Assembly (NCBI RefSeq): GCF_024207115.1 | Contig: NZ_CP100128.1 | Coordinates: forward strand, 744,001-808,000 | Direction: 5' to 3' | DNA from: Chromobacterium sp. IIBBL 290-4 | GTDB lineage: Bacteria > Pseudomonadota > Gammaproteobacteria > Burkholderiales > Chromobacteriaceae | DNA: 64,000 bases | Shown here: positions 9,070-18,065 of the stretch, one piece after another | Position numbering within the stretch: position 1 is the first letter of the stretch | Layout: each line of letters starts with the position of its first letter | The notes under the pieces: generated by a model | Told to the model about the DNA's origin: nothing | What the model saw: the letters and a program-made list of their open reading frames with translations, nothing else | The model's database searches: none | Made by a program: the position numbers and the translations under genes

Positions 9070-10371
9070 CTAGATACTTAGATGGGGATCATCGATCACA
9101 AAAACATGCTCGTGAGCCTCATCCGCTTCATGCTTAGCCAAGTGCGGGTGGCCGGCCGGCAAATCATCATGACTGTGCGCCAACTGATCCGGATCGTGAT
9201 AGGCCCAGATCCTCATGCTGATCAACGCCGCCACGCCGGCCAGCCCACCCAAGATGATGAAGGTTGCCAGCAAACCCGCCTTGGCACCCAACCAACCGGC
9301 CAATGGGTAGGTGATCAGCCAGCAAGTGTGTGAAAGCGCGAACTGGGCGGCAAATAGCGCCGGCCTATCCTCTGCATGCGCCGAACGACGCAGCAGTCGG
9401 CCAGACGGTGTTTGCACCAGGCAGTATCCCAGCCCCAGAACGAACCACAGCGGCAGCAGCAAGGTGTAACTATCCAGCCAAGCACCTAGCAGCAGGCCGA
9501 CTACCAGTATCGCGGCACCGGCCAGCATTGCGCTTCGATCCGGAATACCCTGCAACAACCGAGGCAGCGCCAGCGCTGCCGTCATCGAGCCGGCGCCAAA
9601 AGCGGCTAATGCCCAGGCCGTGGCATGTTGCGTCAGACCAAAGTGGGCCTGGACCAGCACCACTGTGTTGACGATGACCATCGCGCTAGCTGCGGCCACA
9701 GCCAGGTTCAGCGCCAACAAGCCCCGCAACCGAGGTGTCGCCAGGTAGATGCGAATCCCACGCGTGGTGCGGTCATAGATACCGCGGCGGATCGCCGGTG
9801 CCGCTTTGGGCAAGGTCACGGAGACCACCAAGGCCGCCGAACCGAGAAACCCCACCACGGTGCCGGCGAACAGGCTGTGGTAGCTGATCACCGATAGCAG
9901 AGCCGCCGCCAGCATCGGGCTGGCTACGCTTTCCAGATCGTAGGCGAGGCGGGACAACGACAGTGCCCGGGTGTAGTCCTCTTCGTCTGGCAGCACATCG
10001 GGAATGGTCGCCTGGAAAGTCGGCGTGAACGCGGCCGATGCCGACTGCAGAACAAAGATCAGCGCATAGACCTGCCACACTTGCGTGACGAATGGTAGCG
10101 CCAGCGCCACGGCGGCCCGCACCAGGTCCAGCGCCACCAGCATGCTCCGCCGCGGCCAGCGACTGGCGAATGCGGTGGCGATCGGCGCCACGCCAATGTA
10201 GGCGATCATTTTGATCGCCAGTGCGGTGCCAAGCACCTCGCCGGCCTTGCCACCTGCCAGCTCATAGGCCAGCAGGCCCAGCGCCACCGTTGCCAGACCG
10301 GTGCCGACCAAAGCCACCACCTGGGCCAGGAACAAATGCCGGTACGTCCGATTGGTTAAAACATTCAGCAT
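9070..10371 (-). CDS. MFS exporter with His-rich tail, probable metal efflux
   Basis: A 433-residue major facilitator protein with about twelve hydrophobic segments, beginning MLNVLTNRTYRHLFLAQVVA. The last 45 residues form a cytoplasmic tail rich in His, Asp and Glu (DQLAHSHDDLPAGHPHLAKH), as in nickel exporters such as NreB, where the tail binds metal. The metal role is inferred from this tail and from an RcnR-like operator about 110 bp upstream (10479-10495). The start lies after GGTGATGC. No metal regulator gene remains beside it; the upstream side is now occupied by transposon debris from 10626 on. Confidence 0.85.
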   Translation of the reverse strand: MLNVLTNRTYRHLFLAQVVALVGTGLATVALGLLAYELAGGKAGEVLGTALAIKMIAYIGVAPIATAFASRWPRRSMLVALDLVRAAVALALPFVTQVWQVYALIFVLQSASAAFTPTFQATIPDVLPDEEDYTRALSLSRLAYDLESVASPMLAAALLSVISYHSLFAGTVVGFLGSAALVVSVTLPKAAPAIRRGIYDRTTRGIRIYLATPRLRGLLALNLAVAAASAMVIVNTVVLVQAHFGLTQHATAWALAAFGAGSMTAALALPRLLQGIPDRSAMLAGAAILVVGLLLGAWLDSYTLLLPLWFVLGLGYCLVQTPSGRLLRRSAHAEDRPALFAAQFALSHTCWLITYPLAGWLGAKAGLLATFIILGGLAGVAALISMRIWAYHDPDQLAHSHDDLPAGHPHLAKHEADEAHEHVFVIDDPHLSI

Positions 10372-10478
10372 GCATCACCTGTTCGATCAGGACGATCACC
10401 GGCCTGACAACCGTCTAAGAAGGCATCTGGGAGGGAGGACATCGTTGCGTGGCTCTGCCATTCGCAAGCCGCCACATA

Positions 10479-10495
10479 ATACTACCACCCAGTAT
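10479..10495 (-). promoter_or_regulatory. RcnR/CsoR-type operator upstream of the MFS exporter
   Basis: On the minus strand the site reads ATACTGGGTGGTAGTAT: perfect ATACT/AGTAT arms around a G-rich centre. The known RcnR operator is TACT-G-tract-AGTA, so the match is close, with one T interrupting the G run. A second dyad, CACCT-GCCT-AGGTG, lies about 25 bp farther upstream at roughly 10518-10531. Confidence 0.55.
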
Positions 10496-10625
10496 ATGAG
10501 GCCACTTTTTCCTGATCACCTGCCTAGGTGGTGTTATTAGAATGCTCAGAGGCTTTGTTACATAACCCCGCACAAGAATGAGGGGCCCCGGATTTAGCCC
10601 ATAGCCGCCACCTGTCGGTCAAAGA

Positions 10626-10638
10626 TGTGACCGGAACC
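10626..10638 (+). repeat. relic left terminus of a Tn7-like element
   Basis: TGTGACCGGAACC is identical to the first 13 bases of the left end of the large transposon at 13168-13180. It is cut off by the end of an IS5-family element that begins at 10639. The five bases before it (AAAGA) do not match those after the relic right end at 13160. Confidence 0.6.
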
Positions 10639-11383
10639 GGCGCTGTTGCACAAATCCAGAACAGGGTGAGTTTCCCCTTTCCCCAAACGGATTTACGCCA
10701 CCGGCACCGTGCACGGTCGGCCCAGCATGCTGAAGCGGTTCAAGATGGCAGCACGCACTTGAAGCTCTGCCACTTGACCATCGAAACGCCGGGCCATCTC
10801 CGCTCACACAGGCTATCGGCTCGTCGGCCGGAATTTGGGTCAATAGCGAAGGCAACATTTGTGCATCGCTCTGGCGGTTGTCGGTTACCTCGATCGCGCG
10901 GATTTGCAAGGTTTCCGCATCGATGCCCAGATGCACCTTGCGCCATTGCCGGCGATATTCCGCGCCATGTTTCTTGGTTTTCCATTCACCTTCGCCCAGC
11001 ATCTTGATGCCTGTGCTATCCACCAGCAGATGCAGCGCGCCAGAGCTTTTCTGGTAGGGAATCTTGACCTGTAGTGTCTGCTGCCGCCTGGATAGCGTGC
11101 TGTAATCTGGGACGCCCCAGTCCAGGCCCGCCAACTTGATCAGGCTTTGGATTAAGCCGATGGTCTGCCGCAACGCCAGTCCAAACAGGTTCTTAATGGT
11201 CAGGCAGAATTGAATAGCGGCATCGCTATAGGTCTGCGTCCGTCCGCGCTTGCCCTGAGGAGTTGCCCGCCATGACATGCTTGTGTCCAGCCAGACGGAC
11301 AGGGAGCCGCGTTGGATCAGGGCTTGGTTGTAGGCTTTCCAGTTGGTGGTGCGGTAACGTTTCGGAGCGGGTTTGGTCATGCC
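10639..11383 (-). mobile_element. truncated IS5-family (IS903-like) element, copy 1
   Basis: The right terminus GGCGCTGTTGCACAAATCC is intact at 10639, and the body matches the complete copy at 37328-38363. It lacks the terminal repeat beyond the transposase start codon, being cut at about 11383 where the helicase fragment begins, and has lost roughly 220 bp inside the transposase gene. Confidence 0.8.
10693..11380 (-). pseudogene. IS5-family transposase with internal deletion
   Basis: The first 200 residues match the complete transposase at 37377-38309 almost exactly. After CVSGDG the frame jumps straight to the last 35 residues, in a shifted frame, so about 72 residues are gone, including the third catalytic acid (the SLVETKMHCF region). 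The junction falls between two similar short segments (GACGG...TTTCGAT), which suggests a short-repeat deletion. The protein cannot be an active DDE transposase. Confidence 0.85.
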
Positions 11384-11384
11384 A

Positions 11385-12480
11385 CTACCCCATCGCTCGG
11401 TATCCGACTTGCCGCTTTTCCCACATCCGCACGAGGGCTGGGTGCCCTATATCGATAAAATCAATAATGCGTACGTCCGTCTTTTCAGCATGCTCCCGGT
11501 GAAGCCGCCCAGCATATTGCTGTAGTGTTCCCTTCCAAGAAACGGGCATGGCCAATACCAATGTATCGAGCGGAGGATGGTCAAAGCCTTCACCAACTAG
11601 CTTGCCTGTGGCCAGCAGAACACGAGGGGAGTCCGGCGGCAAGCCGTTCAATTCTGCGACCATTGCCGTGCGCTGTTTACGCGACATCCTCCCGTGCAGC
11701 ACAAACAACGAAGCAATGAGTGGCTGCAGCATTGACTGAAGCATATCCAGATGTTCCGTCCGCTCGGTCAATACCAGGATTTTCCTCCCCAGCCTGAAGG
11801 CCTCAGTCACTTCATTAACAATCATCTGCGTTCGCATACCATCTGCTGACAAATGGCGGAACACATCCTGAATACCCGCATCACCCGGCACGTCAATAAC
11901 GTGAGACAGAGACCGGGGATATACTTCAAGCAGATGGGGCGCAGTAGCCGGTCGCTCCGCGGTGTAGCGTATTGGGCCACACTGCATGAAAATTATCGGT
12001 TGTTGGCCATCTCGCCTTATCGGCGTGGCCGTCAGCCCAAGCACATATTTCGCCCTGGCCCGCTTCAAGAGCAAATCGAAAGAAACTGCGCCAACGTGAT
12101 GGCACTCGTCAACAATCACCTGTCCATAGTTCTCGATAAGTGAACTGATTTCCCCTTTGCGGGACAGCGACTGCATCACCGCAATATCGATTTTGCCGGT
12201 CGGCTTGTTTTTACCGCCCCCAATGCAGCCAACCAATCCTTTGCCAGCCCCCAAGAAAACTTGTAATCGTTCCTGCCATTGCTTGAGCAACTCGGTCCGA
12301 TGCACCAATATCAGCGTATTGACTCCTCGCCGGGCTATCATCGCGGCCGCTGTGACCGTTTTCCCAAATGCTGTCGGCGCACACAATACGCCAACATCGT
12401 GATGCAACATCGCCGCAATGGCTGCTTCTTGGTCCAAGCGCAAGGTGCCGCCAAAATTGACACGAATGGGCTCCCCCTGA
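11385..12480 (-). pseudogene. superfamily 2 helicase fragment, cut at both ends
   Basis: About 360 residues of a DEAD/DEAH helicase. Motifs in order: RLDQEAAIAAM, Walker A APTAFGKTV, DECHH, TATPIRRDG, VLTERTEHL, GEGFDHPPLDTLVLAMPVSW and QQYAGRLHR. The helicase similarity starts only at about VNFGGTLRLDQ; upstream of that the frame runs into the opposing TniQ-like fragment near 12480. Its C-terminus stops in GYRAMG, exactly where the IS copy begins. This core resembles the helicase half of proteins that carry an archaeo-eukaryotic primase domain in TOTE conflict systems, but the primase part is missing, so that link is tentative. Confidence 0.7.
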
Positions 12481-12481
12481 T

Positions 12482-12958
12482 GGCGGCATCGGCTTGGACA
12501 AACTGTTCGCCGGCGAGGTCCAGAACTGGGCAATGCCGCATCAGCCCTTGCAACTGAACATTGCGCTGTCCGAATCGCCTCGTGCTGGCATCCAGTCGCG
12601 CGAGCTGGATTGGGAAGAAATCCGCGCCAGTTTGCGTTTGATGCTTGAGCTTCCCACGCCCCTTTCCATCAACGAAGCGGGTAAACGTGTGGGAATCGGC
12701 CGCAAACACCTGTACCTGCGGGCGAATGCCGAGGCCCGTGCGATTGCAGACCGCCATCGCCGCTACCGCGCGGCCTCCAAACAACAACACGTTGACGAAC
12801 TACGGGCCAAGATTGAGATGTTGCTCGACGAGCGACTGGAGGCGGGATATGAAGGAATCAGCGCGCGCGACATCTGGGCGCGGCTGGACACGGAAGCGCA
12901 ATCCGTCAACGGCATCTTCCACCACATCAATCTGGTCATCTCAAGCCGCTACGGCTGA
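12482..12958 (+). pseudogene. C-terminal fragment of a TniQ/TnsD-like protein
   Basis: The frame is open from the breakpoint near 12480 with no proper start codon or ribosome site. It holds a helix-turn-helix-like segment, PTPLSINEAGKRVGIGRKHL, followed by a charged helical region and the ending GIFHHINLVISSRYG. This is the layout of the C-terminal part of TniQ/TnsD targeting proteins, whose N-terminal zinc-finger half is absent. An intrinsic terminator follows it, and then a relic transposon right end, which is where such a gene would be expected. Family call is tentative. Confidence 0.5.
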
Positions 12959-12980
12959 CCGCGCGCGCAGCCAGAAAACC

Positions 12981-13006
12981 AAAACGGGACCTTCAGGTCC
13001 CGTTTT
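12981..13006 (+). terminator. intrinsic terminator after the TniQ-like fragment
   Basis: AAAACGGGAC (12981-12990) pairs with GTCCCGTTTT (12997-13006) around CTTCAG and is followed by a T-run. It lies about 25 bp past the stop codon of the fragment. Confidence 0.85.
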
Positions 13007-13090
13007 TCATGTCTGGAATCTTTGCCGCCAAGTAGATAATGCACTGGTTTGCAAGGAAAAATCGATTATTGTACTACGCCGTTTCCCGTA

Positions 13091-13160
13091 AACCATAATG
13101 TGTCCAAACGGGAAATAAAGCATATCTTGGCCACCTGGCCACTTTATGCTTAACGGCACA
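13091..13160. repeat. relic right end of an older Tn7-like element
   Basis: Read leftward from 13160 the sequence starts TGTGCCGTTAAGCATAA and continues ...GTGGCC, the same pattern as the right end of the large transposon (TGTGACGGGAAGCATAA...TTGGCC). It contains a forward site AACCATAATGTGTCCAAA (about 13091-13108), a forward site near 13118-13134 (AAGCATATCTTGGCCAC) and an inverted terminal site (13136-13153). The same order, forward sites then an inverted terminal site, is seen at 55278-55485. Confidence 0.7.
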
Positions 13161-13162
13161 AC

Positions 13163-13167
13163 AACGA
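13163..13167. repeat. left copy of the 5-bp target duplication
   Basis: AACGA directly precedes the TGT terminus of the large transposon and is repeated directly after its ACA terminus at 55486-55490. Tn7 relatives make 5-bp duplications. Confidence 0.85.
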
Positions 13168-13218
13168 TGTGACCGGAACCATATCTTGGCCACCCTTGGG
13201 AACCATAAGCTGGCCAAA
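13168..13218 (+). repeat. left end of the transposon with two TnsB-type sites
   Basis: The TGT terminus is at 13168. Site L1 is AACCATATCTTGGCCA (13177-13192). Site L2 is AACCATAAGCTGGCCAAA (13201-13218), identical to site R1 at 55278-55295. The two sites are direct repeats 24 bp apart. Confidence 0.85.
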
Positions 13219-13255
13219 GGCACAAAAGCAGTGCTATGCGTTGATCGGGTTGCCG

Positions 13256-15883
13256 CTATTCTTCACAAAGCATATGCAAGGCGGCCAACTCCCCCCGCCT
13301 AACTAACTGTCGCACCTGCTCGACGAAATCCTCGTAACGCGCATCTCCCTGAACAATACATTCAGCCCAGTCCAACAAATCGGTCATCGCGCCCAAACGG
13401 ATCAGCCCGCGCGCCTCCTCCAACTGCCTTGCATCCGGCTTATGAGCATTACCAGGTATGGATGGCACATCAACAGACGACTGCCCCACCAATTTCAGCA
13501 ATCTGACCAGGGTATGGCGCAGCTCGGCCAGATTGATCGGCTTGAGCAGGCCGGCATCGAAACCCTGCGGTCCAATCGCTTGCGGCAGGGCGGAAATCGC
13601 CACCACCGGCACACCGGGCAGCAGGCGGCGGGCAGCGGCCAAGACCTCCAGCCCGCTTGCGCCGGGCATCATATGGTCGGTCAGTATCAAGTCGGGCGCG
13701 GGGACTCGCTCCTGCATTTTCCCGATCAGCTCCAGTCCGTTTCCCCAGGCTTCCACAGCAAAATTTTGGCCAAGCAGCTCGTCGGACAGCAGCCCGCGGA
13801 TCTCGGGCGTGTCTTCTGCAAGCCAGATCGTTTTGCCCACTCCGTCTATCTGCGGCAGTACGCCCAGCGCGTCCGGTTGGTAATAGCTGCTCATGTTCTC
13901 TTCGGGCAAAGCCCGCGCAAACAGCGTGATATGGATGGAGGTGCCGACGCCCGGCACACTGTCCATGCTCAACGCACCGTCCATAAGCTCCACCCATTGC
14001 TTGACGATGGACAGACCAAGACCGATGCCGGGTTGCGAACGAGTCTGGCTTAGGCGCTGAAAAGGCTCAAAAATGCGCTGCTGGTCTTCCGCGGCAATAC
14101 CGCAGCCCGAATCGCGCACCGTAAACGACAGCTTTCCAGCTTTATTCGAATCCAAGCAGTAATCGACCGAGAGGACAATCAGACCGGACTGGGTGAATTT
14201 ATTGGCGTTATCCAGCAAATTGCCCAATAGCTGACGCAGGCGCTTTCCATCCAGCTCCAATACAGCGGGCAGCGCCTCGCTCACCTCCAACTGGAAACAG
14301 TTGCCGCTTTGCATCGTGAGATTCTCGTTCTCCTGTGCAATCGCCTTAAGCAGCGCATGGATGTAAACCGGCTCCTTGCGCACCGCATTGGGTGAGCCAC
14401 CCGCTGCGTAGTCGATCAGGTCGTTGATCATTTGCAGCATGTGGGTGGCGCTGCGGCGGATGATGCCGCCGCGCTCGGCCTCGCTGTGGCCGCCGGCCTG
14501 GATCAGATCGGCATAGCCGATGATGGACGTCAACGGCGTGCGTAGATCATGGCTGACCCGGGCCAGGAAGTCCGATTTGGCGCGGTTGGCCTCGTCGGCC
14601 ACGATCAAGGCGCCCTGTAATTCCCGCGTGCGCTCTTCCACAGCATTTTGCAGCCGTTCATGCTCCTGCAAGCGGGCATCCTGCAAAGCGTCTTGAGCCA
14701 GTTGCTTTTCCAGCCTCAATTGTCGTTGGCGTCGGACGTTGACGACCAGCAGCAACAAGATGATGGACAGATTACCCCATACGATTTCCGCGCCACCGAC
14801 CAGGGATTCGGAAAGCAATCCCAAACCGACCGCCATCTTCAAGACACCACGGCTGCTATACAGGCAAAAGGCCAGAAAAAACAGCCTGGCTTCGCGTGAA
14901 CCTTGCCGCCAGCGATGCAGACAGCTGCCGAAAATCAGAATCAGACAGGGCATCAGCACCCAGGTCAAACCGTAAGCAAACAGACCATAGTCTGCAAAGG
15001 CCATTCCCGCGGTGCAAACTGCCACGCCCAACAGGGATGCTCGATATAGCCAGCGCCAAAACGCAATACCGCCTGCTTCGATAAAGTTCATCATCAGCGC
15101 GAGGAACAGCATCACCGTGACACCAGGCAACACGCCGGTAATGCGCAGCGCGGCGTCCCCGCCGCTTTGCATCAGGTAGTAATAGTGGTAGCCCTGGAAA
15201 GAAAGATCGTAGACAAGATCGCTGAACGCCATGCCTGCCAGCAACAGGGAGATCCGGTCCCGCCGCGCGATCCCCATTGCCAGCGTGTAGAGGCCGATCG
15301 TGAGCATGGAGCCTACCAGCAGCATTTCCATGGCCAGCTGCACATCCTGATTGGCGCGGTGAGCGGTTGGTGTCCATAACTCCGGCGAGATGCTGATGAT
15401 TGAGCGGCTGCGGACGCGCAGCACAAAACGAATGCTCTCGCCGGGAGCCAAAGTAATAGGGAAAATCGACAGCAAGGCCGGAACGGGATGCAAGGCCAGC
15501 GGCATGCCGAGTCCGGCTTGAAGGGTTTCCATCGGCCACACCGCGCTCAGCCCCAGCCGGTAAAAGCGGATGTCCTCCAAGCGGCAGGAGCCGACGGACA
15601 ACCAGCGAGTCGCCGGCTGGCTGCCGCTATTGTAAAGCCGGCCTTGCAGCCAGTAAGTATCGGCGGAAAAGCCGGCAGTCAGCCGTTTGAGCGTGGCGGT
15701 CTGCCAGTCTGGATTCGCTAGCGCCTGTTGCAGCGTCAGGCTCTTTCCTGGCTCGCGCATGATGTCGAGCTGACCATACAGCGGGACATGTTCGGGCGCA
15801 ACGGCCAAGTCGACAGGCTGTGCCGCCCTGGCCTGGCCGCAGCAGATCAACAGCAGCCAGAGCAGCCAGCCGCGCCAACTCAT
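13256..15883 (-). CDS. 7TM hybrid sensor histidine kinase with receiver domain
   Basis: An 875-residue inner-membrane kinase. It has an N-terminal signal segment (MSWRGWLLWLLLICCGQARA), an extracytoplasmic beta-rich domain, then about seven hydrophobic helices: the 7TMR-DISM layout. A short coiled coil leads to the HisKA box (SDFLARVSHDLRTPLTSIIG), a HATPase domain (DNANKF, FTVRDSGCGIA, GIGLGLSIVKQWVELMDG) and a receiver domain with phospho-Asp in LILTDHMMPGASG. The C-terminal 70 residues may be vestigial. Start 15883 is set by the ATGA overlap with the response regulator upstream, so the pair is coupled. The ligand is unknown. It is the first gene inside the transposon left end. Confidence 0.92.
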   Translation of the reverse strand: MSWRGWLLWLLLICCGQARAAQPVDLAVAPEHVPLYGQLDIMREPGKSLTLQQALANPDWQTATLKRLTAGFSADTYWLQGRLYNSGSQPATRWLSVGSCRLEDIRFYRLGLSAVWPMETLQAGLGMPLALHPVPALLSIFPITLAPGESIRFVLRVRSRSIISISPELWTPTAHRANQDVQLAMEMLLVGSMLTIGLYTLAMGIARRDRISLLLAGMAFSDLVYDLSFQGYHYYYLMQSGGDAALRITGVLPGVTVMLFLALMMNFIEAGGIAFWRWLYRASLLGVAVCTAGMAFADYGLFAYGLTWVLMPCLILIFGSCLHRWRQGSREARLFFLAFCLYSSRGVLKMAVGLGLLSESLVGGAEIVWGNLSIILLLLVVNVRRQRQLRLEKQLAQDALQDARLQEHERLQNAVEERTRELQGALIVADEANRAKSDFLARVSHDLRTPLTSIIGYADLIQAGGHSEAERGGIIRRSATHMLQMINDLIDYAAGGSPNAVRKEPVYIHALLKAIAQENENLTMQSGNCFQLEVSEALPAVLELDGKRLRQLLGNLLDNANKFTQSGLIVLSVDYCLDSNKAGKLSFTVRDSGCGIAAEDQQRIFEPFQRLSQTRSQPGIGLGLSIVKQWVELMDGALSMDSVPGVGTSIHITLFARALPEENMSSYYQPDALGVLPQIDGVGKTIWLAEDTPEIRGLLSDELLGQNFAVEAWGNGLELIGKMQERVPAPDLILTDHMMPGASGLEVLAAARRLLPGVPVVAISALPQAIGPQGFDAGLLKPINLAELRHTLVRLLKLVGQSSVDVPSIPGNAHKPDARQLEEARGLIRLGAMTDLLDWAECIVQGDARYEDFVEQVRQLVRRGELAALHMLCEE

Positions 15884-16683
15884 GCGCCGACATCCCCGCC
15901 GCGGCGCAGGCTGGTAGGCGGGCAGCCAAACCGGTCTTTGAAAGCGGTGGAAAAATTCGACTGGTTGCCATAGCCGGTGGCCTGCGCGATTGCTTGCACC
16001 GGCAGATCGGACTCCACCAACAGACGCCGCGCCTCCTTCATTCTGGCCTCGCGCAGGAAATCGAACACCGTCATGCCCGCGCAGCGGCGAAAGGCCTGGT
16101 TTAGGCGCCGGGTATTGGTGCCCACCGTCTGAGCTAACCCGGCCAAGTCCGGCGTAGCGTCCAGCGCTGCCAACAGCAGCTTGCGAGCAGAACGGTACAG
16201 CACCCCGTCCAAGCCGCCAGCCTTGGGTTCTTCGCTTTTCTCTGCGGCTTCGGTCAATGGTGGTCCGGGTGGTTGGCTCATGCGCAGATGGATGCACAAC
16301 CGGATGCGGACTTCCTCGAAATCAAAAGGCTTGGTGATGTAGTCCACCGCGCCGGCAGCCAAGCCCTCCACCCGCTCCTTGGGCAGCGCGGATGCGGTGA
16401 GAAACAGCAGCGGGATGGCGGCGGTCTGCGGGTTGGCTTTCAGCAGCCGGCAAGCGGTCAAACCATCACATTGCGGCATGGAGATGTCCATCAGGATCAC
16501 ATCCGGCCGCACCGCTTGCGCCTTGTGATAGCCGTCCCGGCCATCCTCGGCAAGATAGAGACGACAACCATGCCGGGATAGAAAGTCCATCAGCAACATG
16601 CGGTCTTGGGCATTGTCGTCGACGATCAAGACTCGTAAGCCGCGCAGCACGCCATCAAGAGATGAAGATGCAGATGGGTTCAT
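15880..16683 (-). CDS. response regulator with AraC-type DNA-binding domain
   Basis: A protein of about 267 residues. The N-terminal receiver domain has the acidic pair in VLIVDDNAQDR, phospho-Asp in DVILMDISMPQCDG, Thr/Ser in LFLTASA and the conserved Lys in YITKPFDF. The C-terminal AraC double helix-turn-helix ends with AQATGYGNQSNFSTAFKDRFGCPP. An earlier in-frame start at 16692 is also possible; longer starts add a non-homologous stretch. It is coupled by ATGA to the hybrid kinase. Targets are not known; the nearest candidates are the oxidase genes at 18-22.8 kb. Confidence 0.92.
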   Translation of the reverse strand: MNPSASSSLDGVLRGLRVLIVDDNAQDRMLLMDFLSRHGCRLYLAEDGRDGYHKAQAVRPDVILMDISMPQCDGLTACRLLKANPQTAAIPLLFLTASALPKERVEGLAAGAVDYITKPFDFEEVRIRLCIHLRMSQPPGPPLTEAAEKSEEPKAGGLDGVLYRSARKLLLAALDATPDLAGLAQTVGTNTRRLNQAFRRCAGMTVFDFLREARMKEARRLLVESDLPVQAIAQATGYGNQSNFSTAFKDRFGCPPTSLRRGGDVGA

Positions 16684-16949
16684 GCTTCGCATTATCGCAC
16701 AAAAAAATCGAATGGCATGTTTTTCAGGCTTTGCTGCGTCAACCATCTCTTTCTGAGACAGGCTCAGGCTAAGCACAGCACACCCGCAACGCCTCGGGAC
16801 CAGAAATGCAAGCAGCGCTACACAAGCGCCAATTGGCATGAGCACGACCGCGCTTACCTCACGCGGATCGCGCGGGTCTGGCTAGGGGCTGTTGACGTTT
16901 GCTGAGCGGTCGTGCCGAGATGCATTTTGCGCCGAATCGAGGCGTTTCG

Positions 16950-17196
16950 CGCGCCGCAGCAGCCATGCAGTTTTGTCTGAGCATCAAATACGCGTGCAAG
17001 CAGCCGTTGCGACAGCGCTTGGGCACAGTGCAAAGCCTGCGGTATCTAGGAAGAAGGACAGCGAGCCGCGCGGGATCCGGACTTGCTCGTAGGCTTACCC
17101 GTTGAAAGGCAGTAGCTTTCGGAGCAGCTTTTGCCATTGCGCAATCTTACCAAACTGCGGTGCAGGCTGATTTGTGCAAGAAAGCGGTGCGCCATC
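16950..17196. mobile_element. debris of two opposed IS5-family elements
   Basis: On the plus strand, 16960-17050 encodes AMQFCLSIK...PLRQRLG..QSL, matching the transposase segment AIQFCLTIKNLFGLPLRQTIGFIQSL. From about 17055 to 17196 the DNA instead matches the opposite strand of the same element type, its transposase start region and terminus (ATCTTACCAAACTGC...GATTTGTGCAAGAAAGC). Both pieces are mutated. The rest of the gap 16846-17423 is AT-rich and holds no gene I can support. Confidence 0.65.
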
Positions 17197-17423
17197 AAAA
17201 GATGGGGATGCCGACGGGCAGTACACAAATTATTCCGGGGAAAAATTCCAGGCCATGTAGTTCTCAATTAGCTCATGCATATAGCCACCATCCATTCACA
17301 GACAAATAATATTCCCTACAACAAACATTTTCTTCCTTTACGCAAAAACTTCACCTTGCCGACCCACTATGCTACCCATGACATGTGATTGGAAATTAAT
17401 TCAACCCAACAGGAGAAGCACTT

Positions 17424-17825
17424 ATGTCGCAAATAAACATTACCAACACCACCGGAGTCTCTTTATCCATAACGGTGGTAATAACCCCCAAGAATGGGAA
17501 CCCCCAACAGATTTTCAACAACACCCTTATAAACCCAGGCAGCACTTTAGTTGAAAACTACACAGCAGGCTTATCTCAGGATTTTGATAAAATAAAATTT
17601 AATGCATTTTTTTCGGGCAAGTATTATTCATTAGAACTGAATAAAGACCATTACTTCGGCGACAACGAAGGCATATACCCTGGCAGCGACACTGCCGTCA
17701 ATTTTATACTTACTGGCTTTTTTAGCAACTTCAATAAAATCCGACTGGCCAATTCATATAAAAAGCTCGCAATTTCAAACGACCCATTTATTTCTTCCGA
17801 CGATTGGAAGGTTCTATCCTCATAA
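17424..17825 (+). CDS. AT-rich orphan protein of unknown function
   Basis: A 133-residue soluble protein starting MSQINITNTTGVSLSITVV, with alternating hydrophobic and polar residues that suggest a beta-sandwich. It is rich in Asn, Ser, Phe and Tyr, and its DNA is clearly richer in A+T than its neighbours. AGGAGAAGCACTT stands before the ATG. There is no signal peptide, membrane segment or recognised motif. It stands alone between IS debris and the oxidase genes, consistent with separate acquisition. Function unknown. Confidence 0.65.
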   Translation: MSQINITNTTGVSLSITVVITPKNGNPQQIFNNTLINPGSTLVENYTAGLSQDFDKIKFNAFFSGKYYSLELNKDHYFGDNEGIYPGSDTAVNFILTGFFSNFNKIRLANSYKKLAISNDPFISSDDWKVLSS

Positions 17826-18065
17826 CAATAAAGCCAGCAAAGTTCAGCACAGCCCCGACCCAAGCTCTAACTCAAGGGAAGGGGCTGGTGCTCAACTGTG
17901 AAACAAGCGGAAAATTTCAAGGGCATTTTCCAAACCAAGAACTTAACCAAACCCGTTCAAGCTATTTATCACTGACATCAATTCAATCGAAACATCAATG
18001 GTTTTCTCATCGTGGCGACTGACAGGCTGCCGCAATAATAGTCTAGGCATTCATGGAGACATCAA

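Noticed and set aside
10551..10567. GGCTTTGTTACATAACC as an IS terminus
   Set aside because: It resembles the IS5-type inverted repeat for about ten bases only, with no transposase-like sequence behind it; too short to support.
13256..16297. Longer start for the hybrid kinase at 16297
   Set aside because: The extra 138 codons are the out-of-frame shadow of the AraC-type regulator; the signal segment starts at 15883.
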